Of a stretch of DNA of 64,000 nt, positions 43,410 through 52,226 are shown piece after piece. The stretch's first letter is position 1. Each line of letters opens with the position of its first letter. Source of the DNA: Botrimarina colliarenosi (lineage in GTDB: Bacteria > Planctomycetota > Planctomycetia > Pirellulales > Lacipirellulaceae). The notes beneath the pieces are model-generated. The model had not been told where the DNA came from and did not search any database. It saw only the letters and a list, made by a program, of their open reading frames with translations. The position numbers and the translations under genes were made by a program. The stretch is from positions 1,679,590 to 1,743,589 of the forward strand of contig NZ_SJPR01000001.1 in the NCBI RefSeq assembly GCF_007859955.1, written 5' to 3'.

Positions 43410-45353
43410 ATGTCAGACATGACCGGCGTCGCTCGCAGCTATAGCAGGCTCCTCCTCCTCATATTAAATCGGCCTCGAATTGCACGTGGGGTCGTTGCGG
43501 CTGCGATTCTGGTGCACTCTGCGATGCTAATATACTCAGCTTGCGTTCACAGCCCGACCCTAAATGAGCCCGCTCATTTAGTCGCTGGGCTCAGCCATTG
43601 GGAGTTCGGGCATTTCGCCCTTTATCGTGTGAACCCACCGCTGGTCCGACTCGTTGCCTCGCTGCCGGTAATCGCCACTGGGTATGAATGCGACTGGTCG
43701 GGATTCTACGATGGCCCCGGAGCTCGCCCCGCCCAGTCGATGGGTGCCGACTTCGTAGCCGCCAACGGGCAACGCTCGCATTACTTGATCTCGATTGCAC
43801 GTTGCGCGTGCATACCGTTCAGTTGGATAGGTGCAATAATCTGCTACCTTTGGGGGAAAGACCTGTACGGCCGTCCGGCGGGCTTGCTCGCTTGCCTTCT
43901 TTGGTGTTTCGATCCCAGTATTCTTGGCCACGGTGCACTGATCACGCCTGACGCGCATTGCGCAGCACTTGGTGTCGCAGCTAACTACACATTTTGGCGA
44001 TGGCTCATTAACCCGACGTGGTCGGGGACACTACTCGCTGGCGCCGTACTTGGAGTAGCGGAACTATCGAAGACCACTCTCCTTCTCTTATACCCTATCT
44101 GGCCTTTGGTTTGGGTTGTGTACAGGTGGAACTCTAGGAACCAGATGAATGCAAGACGCTGGGCACGCGAAGCGAGCATGTTGCTACTGCGGATGGTCCT
44201 TGGAGTCGCCGTATTGAACTCCGCCTACGGTTTTAGCGGGTCATTCCAAAGGCTAGGCACGCTAACGTTCGTAAGCGCATTGCTCTCTAGACAAACACAC
44301 GACGTTCCGATCCAAATCCCCCAATCCTCGCTCGTCGATGTTCCCGAGCCCGGCAATCGGTTTCGGAACACATGGCTTGGTGCGCTCCCCTTGCCCTTAC
44401 CACGGGACTATGCGCTGGGCATCGATCTGCAGCAGAGGGACTTCGAGCATTATGGCCGACCGTTTTATCTTGCTGGAACTTGGAGCAAAACAGGGTGGTT
44501 TTATTACTATGGCTACGCTCTTCTTGTCAAAGAGCCTGCCTCAACGATCTTGCTAATTATGCTATGCATTGCAGATTCCCTGGGTTGCTTAATTAGGCGG
44601 TCTGCATTCGGTTTTCCAAAGAATCGCGAGCTTATATTATTACTTCCAGCAATCGTCATTTTCTTTACGGCAAGCCTCAAGACCGGAATAAATGAGCACA
44701 CTCGATATGTGCTTCCGGCATTGCCATTTTTGTTTATATGGACCGGCAGGCTAACCTCCTTCATCGACGTCTCGCAATCCGGCACGACCTCTCACTTAAG
44801 TTTTCGCTCGACTGCGAGCTCGACCCGCGTCGTACCTGCCTTCACCTTGATGGTGCTTGCCGCGTGGTTGGTAACAAGCAGTTGCTGGATTTTTCCGCAT
44901 AGCCTAAGCTTTTTCAATGAGTTTGCCGGCGGTCCACTAAATGGCGCGAACCATCTCCTCGGCAGCAATCTAGACTGGGGCCAAGATCTCACCTACCTGG
45001 CGGCTGAGCTCGAGGCTGAACGCGAGCACGCGAATGCCCTCTGCGTCAGCTCATTTAATCCAGCGTTAGTTTATGGGCCTGCGCTAACAGTGAACGCAGA
45101 TGTCTTAGACAGCTTCGGTCGGCCCCAATGGCCCCTGCTGCCCAAATCGCCGCTCTACATCAGTCGGAACTACGAAAGAGGCGCGAATGGGTTCGTCTAC
45201 GACAGCAGAGGTGCCAAGCATCCGATCTACGACGGCGCACTATCTTTTCTTACGACTCAGTCTGCTGACAAATGCGTCACATACGCCATCAGTCGCTATA
45301 ACGCTGTCATACCGAGAAATGTCGAGACGTCGACGCAACAGTTTAGCCGTTAG
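43410..45353 (+). CDS. GT39/PMT-like membrane glycosyltransferase
   Basis: A 647-residue polytopic membrane protein. An N-terminal helix (VVAAAILVHSAMLIYS) leads into the extracytoplasmic motif SPTLNEPAHLVAGLSHW, whose Asn-Glu replaces the usual Asp-Glu active-site pair. NPPLVRLVASLPV follows, then about ten helices and a soluble tail with NLDWGQDLTYLA. The family uses lipid-linked sugars to glycosylate proteins or lipids outside the cell. The ATG at 43410 is preferred. Base composition is clearly lower in GC than the host backbone. Confidence 0.75.
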   Translation: MSDMTGVARSYSRLLLLILNRPRIARGVVAAAILVHSAMLIYSACVHSPTLNEPAHLVAGLSHWEFGHFALYRVNPPLVRLVASLPVIATGYECDWSGFYDGPGARPAQSMGADFVAANGQRSHYLISIARCACIPFSWIGAIICYLWGKDLYGRPAGLLACLLWCFDPSILGHGALITPDAHCAALGVAANYTFWRWLINPTWSGTLLAGAVLGVAELSKTTLLLLYPIWPLVWVVYRWNSRNQMNARRWAREASMLLLRMVLGVAVLNSAYGFSGSFQRLGTLTFVSALLSRQTHDVPIQIPQSSLVDVPEPGNRFRNTWLGALPLPLPRDYALGIDLQQRDFEHYGRPFYLAGTWSKTGWFYYYGYALLVKEPASTILLIMLCIADSLGCLIRRSAFGFPKNRELILLLPAIVIFFTASLKTGINEHTRYVLPALPFLFIWTGRLTSFIDVSQSGTTSHLSFRSTASSTRVVPAFTLMVLAAWLVTSSCWIFPHSLSFFNEFAGGPLNGANHLLGSNLDWGQDLTYLAAELEAEREHANALCVSSFNPALVYGPALTVNADVLDSFGRPQWPLLPKSPLYISRNYERGANGFVYDSRGAKHPIYDGALSFLTTQSADKCVTYAISRYNAVIPRNVETSTQQFSR

Positions 45354-45360
45354 AGCTTCT

Positions 45361-46437
45361 ATGCCCTGCAATGACCACACCTCTAGGACACGATGGTTCC
45401 ACGCGATCAAGGCTATGCCGTGTATCTTTTATATCGCATCACTTGGATGTATCGAGTCAAACAGTGTTGAACAGAATAGCGCTCTGATGATTAGCGAATC
45501 CGACCTCGATCTCGGCCTATGCTGGGAGGGGAGCTCGGAAAAACGCTTGTTGCATATCCATAATCACTCGAACGACGACGTTGACATCGAATCGCTAGAA
45601 TCTAGTTGTATCTGCACGTCATTGTCCCCTCGGCAAGTAACGATACCCACGGGCCAGACGACCGTCGTGGAAGCCGATATACAAGTCCCCACTTCTGATT
45701 CAACCTCTATCGACCGACCTTTCTCCGTACAGATCGTCGCAAAGACCACGACCTCCGATTCTGCCCCATATCAATGGACACTTTCTGGCCGATCTCGTTC
45801 GCTGTTGGAGTTTGAACCAGAAAACTTAGAAATATCTGAATCCGACGCCAAAGTTCCGAAGACCGGCGGCAGCACTGTCCGCATCACGTCTTTGCTGCCA
45901 CTGCGATCAATTCGAGCTCTCAGCACAAACACGGTGGATTGCAGCGTATCGCGACATTCCTCAACATCCTTCAAACTCGATATTAGCCCTTGGGATGCAC
46001 TCGACAGCCGCACCGACTCTGTAAGGAAAGTCGGCGTGATCTGCACGCTTGAAGACGGAAGTGTCGTGCGCCTTGCAGAGCCTCTCAGCGTTCGCTGTGA
46101 CAGCTGCTGCCGCCTTAGAACTATACCTGAGGAGGTACTTCTGGGCTGGGTGCAACTCGGAACAAAAGTGGAAAGAGAAATCGAGGTAATCGCAACCCAC
46201 AATGAGCAAATCAGTGATGTCAGTCTGAACTGCTCTGACTCGTCGTTATCTGCTGCGCTCGTGACTTGTGACGCGATGGACAGAGTGCGAGTCTCGATAT
46301 CGCAAGAATGCGATATCGGTCGCCACGCAGTAGGCCTTGCAATTGCTCTGCGAATCGGCAGCGACGAGGACCGCAGTCAAATAGTTATTCCAATAAAATA
46401 CACGGGCGTCAAGGCCGTAGCTTTACAAACACGTTGA
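45361..46437 (+). CDS. DUF1573-type lipoprotein
   Basis: A 358-residue protein with a lipoprotein signal (IFYIASLGC) and repeated beta-sandwich segments as in DUF1573/ASH-like proteins: LDLGLCWEGSSEKRLLHIHNHS, then DIESLESSCICTSLS with the paired cysteines typical of the family, and VEREIEVIATHNEQ for a second repeat. It starts 7 bases after the GT39 stop and so is in the same unit. The frame's earlier start at 45187 overlaps the GT39 gene and is not used. Confidence 0.7.
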   Translation: MPCNDHTSRTRWFHAIKAMPCIFYIASLGCIESNSVEQNSALMISESDLDLGLCWEGSSEKRLLHIHNHSNDDVDIESLESSCICTSLSPRQVTIPTGQTTVVEADIQVPTSDSTSIDRPFSVQIVAKTTTSDSAPYQWTLSGRSRSLLEFEPENLEISESDAKVPKTGGSTVRITSLLPLRSIRALSTNTVDCSVSRHSSTSFKLDISPWDALDSRTDSVRKVGVICTLEDGSVVRLAEPLSVRCDSCCRLRTIPEEVLLGWVQLGTKVEREIEVIATHNEQISDVSLNCSDSSLSAALVTCDAMDRVRVSISQECDIGRHAVGLAIALRIGSDEDRSQIVIPIKYTGVKAVALQTR

Positions 46438-46513
46438 ACGTGAAAGCACTTCGTTTTAGGCGCTGCGCGACACTTGGCTTGCAAACGCAACTATTATTTT
46501 GGGAGTTTTGTCT

Positions 46514-47644
46514 ATGCTTAATCTCCGGAATCGCTATCTAGTGCGAAGCGATGGCTGTTTACCCTTTTTGTTGCACATTCCCCTCGGGCTCATCCTAACG
46601 CTCGCCATCTTTCCAGCTAGAGCTTCTGGTCAGCCTGCAGTAGACGAAAGCACTATCCAAAGGTCTTGGTCTGAGTATCGAGATTCGCTTAAAACACTCG
46701 TCTTAGAATGTCGCACTTCGCGGATTCAAAAATCCCGTTTGAAGGATCACAGCGGCTCAGCGTTAGACCCCTACAGCAGCGAAGCCGATCCGGCACCCGA
46801 GGTCGAAACGCTTCACCGAACAATGAGAGTAGTGGTTTCTGGGGGCCGCGTAGCGTGGTCGCGGCAAGGTGACGCATGGGACACAAGAGCGGGCGGTATA
46901 GTCCGGAAGGACCGTGTCGCTGCCTTCAATGGCGAGGAAAGTCGCATTCTCTACCGCAACGCGAAGCAGCCCATTGGCTTCCAAAACGGTAGCGGTAAGC
47001 CACATGAGATTGTGGCTAATCACGGCGAAATCAATCCAATCTACTACGCCACAGACCCACAGTCGCTTTTGACGCTCAAAGGGTATATCCTGCCTCGTTC
47101 AAGAATAACATCACATGCATCTGTCAGTAGCAACGTAAAGACCGCCGTATTAGAGGTGCAGAACACTTATCCTCAGTTAGCAGTAAAAATCGTTGTGAAT
47201 CCTGAAGCTGGAGGTCGAGTTGAAAGCCTGAGGGAGGTGCTGGATGGTACTGTCCTTAGAGAAGTGTCTCTTCAGTACAGGGAAGACGCGCAGGTTGGAT
47301 GGATCATTGATTCCTGGACAACAGATTATTTCGATTCAGAGGGCGAGCCAACTCTCAAAATCAGCGGTGAAGTCACCGAGGCTTCCGTAAATGTCCCGAT
47401 CCAAGATTCAGAGTTTGAAGTTCTGTTCCCAGAGGGAACTCACGTCAAGAAAGACGGCAAATACTACGAAGTTGCGGCCGACGGGTCTTCTTCCGAAATA
47501 ACCCTGGACCGGTACGGCACGTCGGATCATAAGGACGCCTGGGAGCAGGGGTCTTTCTTGAGAAAAGCCTTGATCGCCGCAACACTAATTGCTACCGTAG
47601 CGCTCGCCGGAGCAGTAGCGGCAAAGCGATGGCATCGCTTGTAG
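46514..47644 (+). CDS. exported protein, hypothetical, with C-terminal membrane anchor
   Basis: A 376-residue protein with a signal peptide (FLLHIPLGLILTLAIFPARASG) and a beta-rich body resembling LolA/outer-membrane lipoprotein carrier-like folds of planctomycetes (residues 60-330, for example TMRVVVSGGRVAWSRQGD and LREVLDGTVLREVSLQY). It ends with a C-terminal helix (ALIAATLIATVALAGAVAA) and a basic tail. No firm family. The ATG at 46514 is used rather than a TTG at 46499. It follows the DUF1573 gene by 76 bases. Confidence 0.6.
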   Translation: MLNLRNRYLVRSDGCLPFLLHIPLGLILTLAIFPARASGQPAVDESTIQRSWSEYRDSLKTLVLECRTSRIQKSRLKDHSGSALDPYSSEADPAPEVETLHRTMRVVVSGGRVAWSRQGDAWDTRAGGIVRKDRVAAFNGEESRILYRNAKQPIGFQNGSGKPHEIVANHGEINPIYYATDPQSLLTLKGYILPRSRITSHASVSSNVKTAVLEVQNTYPQLAVKIVVNPEAGGRVESLREVLDGTVLREVSLQYREDAQVGWIIDSWTTDYFDSEGEPTLKISGEVTEASVNVPIQDSEFEVLFPEGTHVKKDGKYYEVAADGSSSEITLDRYGTSDHKDAWEQGSFLRKALIAATLIATVALAGAVAAKRWHRL

Positions 47645-47742
47645 CGAAAAGTACGCGGATACGCTCGACCAATCTCGATGTGCGGCGTTGGAATGTCTGT
47701 CTGTTTACGATCCCAAAACTCATTTTGCATTGGGGGTATTTC

Positions 47743-48108
47743 ATGGTTGGAAAGCACACAGCGATCGTATACTCAGTCTTGTTGGCGTTCGTGTTTTTTT
47801 TCGCGGCAGCGCCTGTCTGCCGAGCCGTGTGCACGAAGGGCTGCAATGTTTTTAGCCTAATTTGCAAGAACAACTCGACCTTTCATGAGTGGGAAAGGCC
47901 TATCGCGAGCCGGTATGTCTGGTCAGTGTCTTCCGGGGGTGGATGGCCTTTCGATTATAGATTTGTTTGGTTTAAAAGAAGCGATTGCCCATGTGGAGTT
48001 GCCTGCACGCAATACCCATCAATTGATCTCGGGAATATTGGCCCGTGCGAGATCAATGACGATTTCGACGATGAAGTGCCCACTCGTTGCCCGGCAGGTG
48101 GCGCTTAA
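47743..48108 (+). CDS. small secreted cysteine-rich protein
   Basis: A 121-residue protein with a signal peptide (AIVYSVLLAFVFFFAAAPV). The mature part of about 95 residues has at least eight cysteines, including CTKGC, LIC, CPCGVAC, GPC and RC, and no recognised family. The ATG at 47743 is preceded by a GGGGG stretch at the right distance. It is the last gene of the low-GC cluster before the IS1182-type fragment. The cysteines imply disulfides formed outside the cell, a job the MauE/thioredoxin-like protein at 40617-41528 could support. Confidence 0.65.
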   Translation: MVGKHTAIVYSVLLAFVFFFAAAPVCRAVCTKGCNVFSLICKNNSTFHEWERPIASRYVWSVSSGGGWPFDYRFVWFKRSDCPCGVACTQYPSIDLGNIGPCEINDDFDDEVPTRCPAGGA

Positions 48109-48153
48109 AGCTACTTGGTCTCACGTGTGATTTGCGAGTTAGGCTCTGACACA

Positions 48154-48172
48154 GAGATATCGTCAAGAGTTG
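48154..48172 (+). repeat. 19-base direct repeat, right copy
   Basis: Second copy of the 19-mer found at 30715-30733. Here it lies 64 bases before the IS1182-type transposase start, so it could be part of an IS end. Confidence 0.65.
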
Positions 48173-48235
48173 ATGCGTCGGCAAAAAGTCGTCTCTCCCT
48201 CTTGCTCAGTGAGGGTCTGGCGCTAATCTGGCGGG

Positions 48236-48812
48236 ATGAGAACCCTCCGCGATCACACGAGCGAACTTCTCTTCGACCCGTGGGAGTACCTCGGACCCCA
48301 ACGCCGAAGGCTGTTGGAGCAGAGCTGGGCGGGCGTGTTCCGCGACTACTTGCTGGAGCACCTGCCAGTGAAGCAGCTCGCCGCGGCGTTCCGAGAAGAC
48401 TTCGGCCGGCCGAGCAAGGACCTATATGTCGCGTTGGGCGCCCTGATCCTGCAGCAGCTGCACGATCTGACGGATCAGCAAGCGGCCGAGGCCGTGGCGC
48501 TCGATATCGCCTGGCACTACGCGCTCGACATCCAACGCGAACCGGACGCTTACCTCTGTGAGCGGACGCTGCGGAACTACCGCCGCCGGATTATCGAGCT
48601 CGGTCTGGAGGAGGTGTTGTTCCGCACGCTCACCGACCAACTCGTCCAGCGGGTGGGCGTCGATACGTCCAAGCAGCGGCTGGACTCGACGACCGTGAAG
48701 TCGACCATCCGAGGGCTTACGCGGCTGGGGATCCTCGTCGAGGCGGCCAGCAAGTTCTTGCGAGAGCTGCGCCGTAAGCATCCGACTCTCTACGCCCAGG
48801 TTGATGCCAGAG
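48236..48812 (+). pseudogene. IS1182-type transposase, N-terminal fragment
   Basis: About 192 residues of an IS1182/IS5-like transposase (LPVKQLAAAFREDFGRPSKDLY, LTDQQAAEAVALDIAWHYAL, then VDTSKQRLDSTTV with the first catalytic Asp). The sequence is cut near 48812, where the end of IS256 copy 2 begins (TATGTCAAGAAGTTTTG); the last residues of the open frame are IS256 DNA. Confidence 0.82.
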
Positions 48813-49635
48813 CTATGTCAAGAAGTTTTGTTTTGATTGCAGATTTCAGGCGGCGACTTCGGTTTGTTTGACTCCATCGATGAAGGGGATTCCTTGGATG
48901 ACATCAGGCAGGAGGGCGGATCCGTTGAGGGCTCGCCACTTGTTGCTGGCTGATTGGGCCAACTTAAAGACCATCGCGAGGCACGCGGCCCGCGAGCCGT
49001 TGCCGCGGGTCTTCTTCTGGCGGTGCTTGACCGTGGCGAACACGCTCTCGATCGGGTTGGTGGTGCGTAGGTGGCCCCAGTGCTCGGCCGGGAAGTCGTA
49101 GAACGCCAGCAGCTCGTCCCGGTCCTTCACGAGGCACTCGACCGCCTTGGGGTGCTTCAGCTCGTAGTCCTCGACGAATGCGTCGAAAGCGGCGCCCGCT
49201 TCCTCGCGCGTCTCCGCCTGCCAGATGTCGTGGATCATCCGCTTGGCCTTGGGCTGCTTCCCCTTGGGGAGCTTGTCCAAGACGTTAGCCGTCTTGTGGA
49301 CCCAGCACCGCTGCTCTCGGGTGTTGGGGAAGACCTCGCGGAGGGCCTTCCAGAAGCCGAGGGCGCCGTCCCCCACGGCCAGCTTCGGCTCAGCCGAGAG
49401 GCCGCGACGCTTCACGTAGGGCGTCGGTGAAGTCGCCGCTGGAGACTCCCTTGAGGTACAGGTACGGGATCAACTCCTCGACGCTCTTCGCCTTGCGGAG
49501 GTAGGCCAGCAGCAGCTCACGCCAACTCTCGGCGCTCTCGCGGTGGCCGTCGGTCATGGCGATCAGCTCCTTCTTGCCCTCTTTCGTAGCCCCCATCAGC
49601 ACCAGCAGGCACTGGCGGTCTTCTTCCAGGCGGAT
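48813..49635 (-). mobile_element. truncated IS256-family element, copy 2
   Basis: It contains the C-terminal transposase part (48846-49415, TNPIESVFATVKHRQKKTRGN) and the out-of-frame segment 49390-49602, exactly as in copy 1. Its C-terminal 75 codons differ from copy 1, whereas 49077-49635 is identical to 30980-31538. The 5' end is removed by the IS3 element at 49636. Confidence 0.85.
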
Positions 49636-49650
49636 TGGCCTTCCCCCGAT

Positions 49651-50556
49651 TTATGTACCAGCCGTTATGAGAGAATCGGGATGTTTGGATCCTACTCCGC
49701 TGGCCCTCCGTAGCGGAGGGGCCTGCTGAGGCGTAGCCGAAGCAGGCCCCGGAGCGGAGGAGGGCCAGCGGGCGGCGAACACGGCCGGGGGGATGTACCC
49801 CAGTGAGCTGTGCGCCCGATGGTGGTTGTAGTCCAGACGCCACCTATCGACGCACCAGCGGGCATCCTCCAAGCCTAAGAACAGCTCACGGTCCAAGAGC
49901 TCTTGCCGGAAGCGGCTGTTAAAGCTTTCGATGTAGCCGTTCTCCCACGGGCTTGCCTTGGCGACGAAGAGCGTCTTCACGCAGGCTCGGTCGAGCCAAC
50001 GACGGATACTCTTGGCGACGAACTCTGGGCCATTATCCGAGCGGATGTGCTCGGGCGCTCCACGCACTGCGAACAGGTAACCCAGCACGTCTTGAACCTG
50101 TCGGGCCGCGAACGACCGCTGCACCTCGATCGCTAAGCTCTCCCGAGTGAACTCGTCCAGCACGCACAGCATCCGCAGCTGGCGGCCACGCTCGGTGTAA
50201 TCCGTAACGAAGTCGTAGCTCCAGATGTGATTCGGATACTGAGGCGCCTTGCGCACGCAGCTGTTCTCGCTCCCGCCCAGCGATAAGCGCTGCCGCTTAT
50301 GGCGTTTCTTCGCCACCTGCATCCCGTGCTCACGCCACAGCCGCTCCACTCGCTTGTGGTTCACCTCCCAGCCACGCCTCCGCAGGGCCTCGTACACCTG
50401 AGGGCTGCCGAAGCAGGGCCGCTCGGCGGCGATGCTCCGCATCTCTTCTAGCAACTCTTTGTCTTGCTCCGACCGCTTCGACTCGTAACGCTGCGTCCCC
50501 CGCGGCTGCCCAAGCACGCGGCAGACTCGCCGCTCCGACGCCTTCTTGGGCCCCAA
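49651..50556 (-). CDS. IS3-family OrfB (transposase catalytic part)
   Basis: 301 residues from a TTG, but normally made as an OrfAB fusion by frameshifting. The HTH_21-like segment (ERPCFGSPQVYEALRRRGWEV) precedes the DDE integrase core: SYDFVTDYTERGRQ, IRSDNGPEFVAKSI and WENGYIESFNSRFRQ, ending with HRAHSSLGYIPPAVF. All three catalytic residues are present. The frame continues upstream without a stop to the frameshift site at 50607-50613. Confidence 0.93.
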   Translation of the reverse strand: MGPKKASERRVCRVLGQPRGTQRYESKRSEQDKELLEEMRSIAAERPCFGSPQVYEALRRRGWEVNHKRVERLWREHGMQVAKKRHKRQRLSLGGSENSCVRKAPQYPNHIWSYDFVTDYTERGRQLRMLCVLDEFTRESLAIEVQRSFAARQVQDVLGYLFAVRGAPEHIRSDNGPEFVAKSIRRWLDRACVKTLFVAKASPWENGYIESFNSRFRQELLDRELFLGLEDARWCVDRWRLDYNHHRAHSSLGYIPPAVFAARWPSSAPGPASATPQQAPPLRRASGVGSKHPDSLITAGT

Positions 50557-50559
50557 GCG

Positions 50560-50613
50560 GCGGCGGACGGCCTCGACCGTCCGCCGCTTCCGCTCGGGGC
50601 CTACCAGTTTCCC
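50560..50613 (-). promoter_or_regulatory. programmed -1 frameshift signal (slippery heptamer plus hairpin)
   Basis: On the minus strand, G GGA AAC at 50613-50607 is a canonical X-XXY-YYZ heptamer in the orfA frame, directly before the orfA stop. A shift of -1 leads into the orfB frame (KLVGPERKRRTVEAVRRRL). A perfect 11-base-pair hairpin (50577-50587 with 50560-50570, six-base loop) lies 19 bases downstream and could stimulate slippage. Confidence 0.8.
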
Positions 50614-50882
50614 TTCGCGGCTTCCTTCAAGATCTCCATGTCGAGCGCTTGATTGGCCACCAGCCGCTTTAGCTGGGCGTTCTCCTTCTCCAGAGCCCGC
50701 AACTGCTTCGCCAAGTCGGGGGCCATGCCCCCGTACTTCTGACGCCAGCGGTAGTACGTCTGCTCGGTGATCCCAAGCGTCTTGCAGACCTCGGGGACCT
50801 TCTGCCCTTTACCAAGAGCCACATCGGCCTGACGCAGCTTCTCGATGATCTGCTCCGTCGAATGCTTCGTTCGCTTCATCAA
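50601..50882 (-). CDS. IS3-family OrfA (DNA-binding part)
   Basis: A 93-residue helix-turn-helix protein (STEQIIEKLRQADVALGKGQ, VCKTLGITEQTYYRWRQKYGG) with a C-terminal leucine zipper (LRALEKENAQLKRLVANQAL), the standard OrfA of the IS3 group. It ends at a TAG four bases after the slippery sequence. Confidence 0.92.
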   Translation of the reverse strand: MMKRTKHSTEQIIEKLRQADVALGKGQKVPEVCKTLGITEQTYYRWRQKYGGMAPDLAKQLRALEKENAQLKRLVANQALDMEILKEAAKGNW

Positions 50883-50958
50883 AGAACCTCCATGCCGGGG
50901 GACCGCCCAGCTCGGGATTCTCTCATTCAGAATGGCTCAGTTTCAGGGGGGAAGACCA

Positions 50959-51512
50959 GGTAGGTGCTATGAATGAATATCGCTAACCCTTCCGATCCAA
51001 CGCAAATCGCTATCGCACCAATTCGATTAGCAGCGTTCCGCTGCTCGACACCAGACGCGATAGAGTGCAACCAGGATGTCGATGGTCTAGTTGTTCGGCG
51101 ATGAAAAGTGGCCCTAACCCCGTACACCAGTGTTAGCCAAAGTTCGACAGCAATTTGCTTGGAAGCGCCGCCTCGCCAACTGCTTGTCTTCGTCGCGTTG
51201 TTTGTCTTCACGAACCAAGATGACGCTCTTCGTCAACCGTCCGAGGAATCGGGGGAATAAACAGGGGGTCGCGTTAGCTCGAGGTCGCAGAGCGGACTGA
51301 CTGCGTCAGGACCTCCAGTGGGAAGATTTGGCCCCCGCGGCGAGGTACCCGAAGAGAGACGCGATATCGGCGCCCCGCAGACCCTGTGAGGGGGTCTGCG
51401 GGTCGCTCCCCTACCAAGCCAGGGCACGGCTGAAAGCTATGTGCGCAACTTGACGGACACTACCGACCGGTTGTCGCATGTCGCAACCCACACAGGACCG
51501 TGAGAAGCCCCT
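50959..51512. other. intergenic region with one hairpin, no supported gene
   Basis: About 550 bases between the IS3 element and the minus-strand operon. The only clear structure is a perfect 11-base-pair hairpin at 51374-51402 (CCCGCAGACCC with a seven-base loop), downstream of the operon's last gene on its strand and possibly its terminator. The 94-residue minus-strand frame at 50927-51211 starts inside the IS and looks random. Confidence 0.5.
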
Positions 51513-52130
51513 CTAGTTGAGCACTGTACTCGACAACTGTTTGATAGCGACCAGCCGCTCCAGTAAGACGAGAACACGGAACGCCCGATCCCTTTCTAGC
51601 CTGCTGTCGGCTAACTGCCCCTGTGACAGGGCGCTGCGAATCTCGGATAGTTGCTCCTTGGCGCCCAGCGTTGCATACGAGTTTCCTAATGCGTCGCAAA
51701 CGTCGCGCAGACGTCGCTTAGCCCAAGGGTTCTGGAAAGCCGTTGGCCAAACCACCTTGGCGTCCTCGATCGCTTCGAGGAGTTGAAGCGCCTTCGCGTC
51801 TTGACGGTGGCGGCGGTCATGGAGACGCTCCCTAGCTTGGGCTGTGCGAATCTCGCGATTTGCATCGCGGTTGAATCTGGCCTCTGACCGCACGGTCCCA
51901 ATCTCAAAGCGATTGAGTTCCGCAGATAGCTGGTTTTGGCTGCCGAGAGCATGGTAGAACTCTCGCACCGACTGGTCGTACCGCCAGGCGCCAGTCGCAG
52001 AAAGAGGACGCTGTGGTCCGTAGTAGGGTTCGTTGCTTGGCCAGTAAGGACCCGATTGGGTCGACTGCCCGACGGTGCTAGAGCAGATGGCGGTTGCGAG
52101 AACTAGAGCAATACGAAAGTGGGTGAACAT
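51513..52130 (-). CDS. exported protein, hypothetical
   Basis: A 205-residue protein with a signal peptide (FRIALVLATAICSSTVGQS), a Pro/Tyr-rich segment (GPYWPSNEPYYGPQRPLS), and a charged helical body (FNRDANREIRTAQARERLHDRRHRQDAKA) with a likely coiled-coil. No family is recognised. It is the last gene of the long operon, 96 bases after the sigma factor gene. Confidence 0.6.
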   Translation of the reverse strand: MFTHFRIALVLATAICSSTVGQSTQSGPYWPSNEPYYGPQRPLSATGAWRYDQSVREFYHALGSQNQLSAELNRFEIGTVRSEARFNRDANREIRTAQARERLHDRRHRQDAKALQLLEAIEDAKVVWPTAFQNPWAKRRLRDVCDALGNSYATLGAKEQLSEIRSALSQGQLADSRLERDRAFRVLVLLERLVAIKQLSSTVLN

Positions 52131-52226
52131 AGGGTCATCCGGTCGTTAGGAGGCGTGTGCGGCTCGACAAGCCGCTTCCCTCATGTCCTCGCCGTCTAAC
52201 GGCGGGTGCGACACGGAAAACCGTCG

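Larger units (their letters stand above)
49636..50958 (-). mobile_element. IS3-family insertion sequence, complete
   Basis: A 1323-base element with TG...CA ends and imperfect terminal inverted repeats (TGGCCTTCCCCC at the left, matching TGGTCTTCCCCC on the complementary strand at the right, plus a shared TGAGAGAATC further in). orfA and orfB are present and intact. The flanking 3-4 bases do not match (GGAT left, GGTA right), so no target duplication survives and the surroundings have been rearranged. Confidence 0.85.

Noticed and set aside
50927-51211. 94-residue minus-strand ORF
   Set aside because: It begins in non-coding DNA and ends within the IS3 end, with no motif or hydrophobic pattern.
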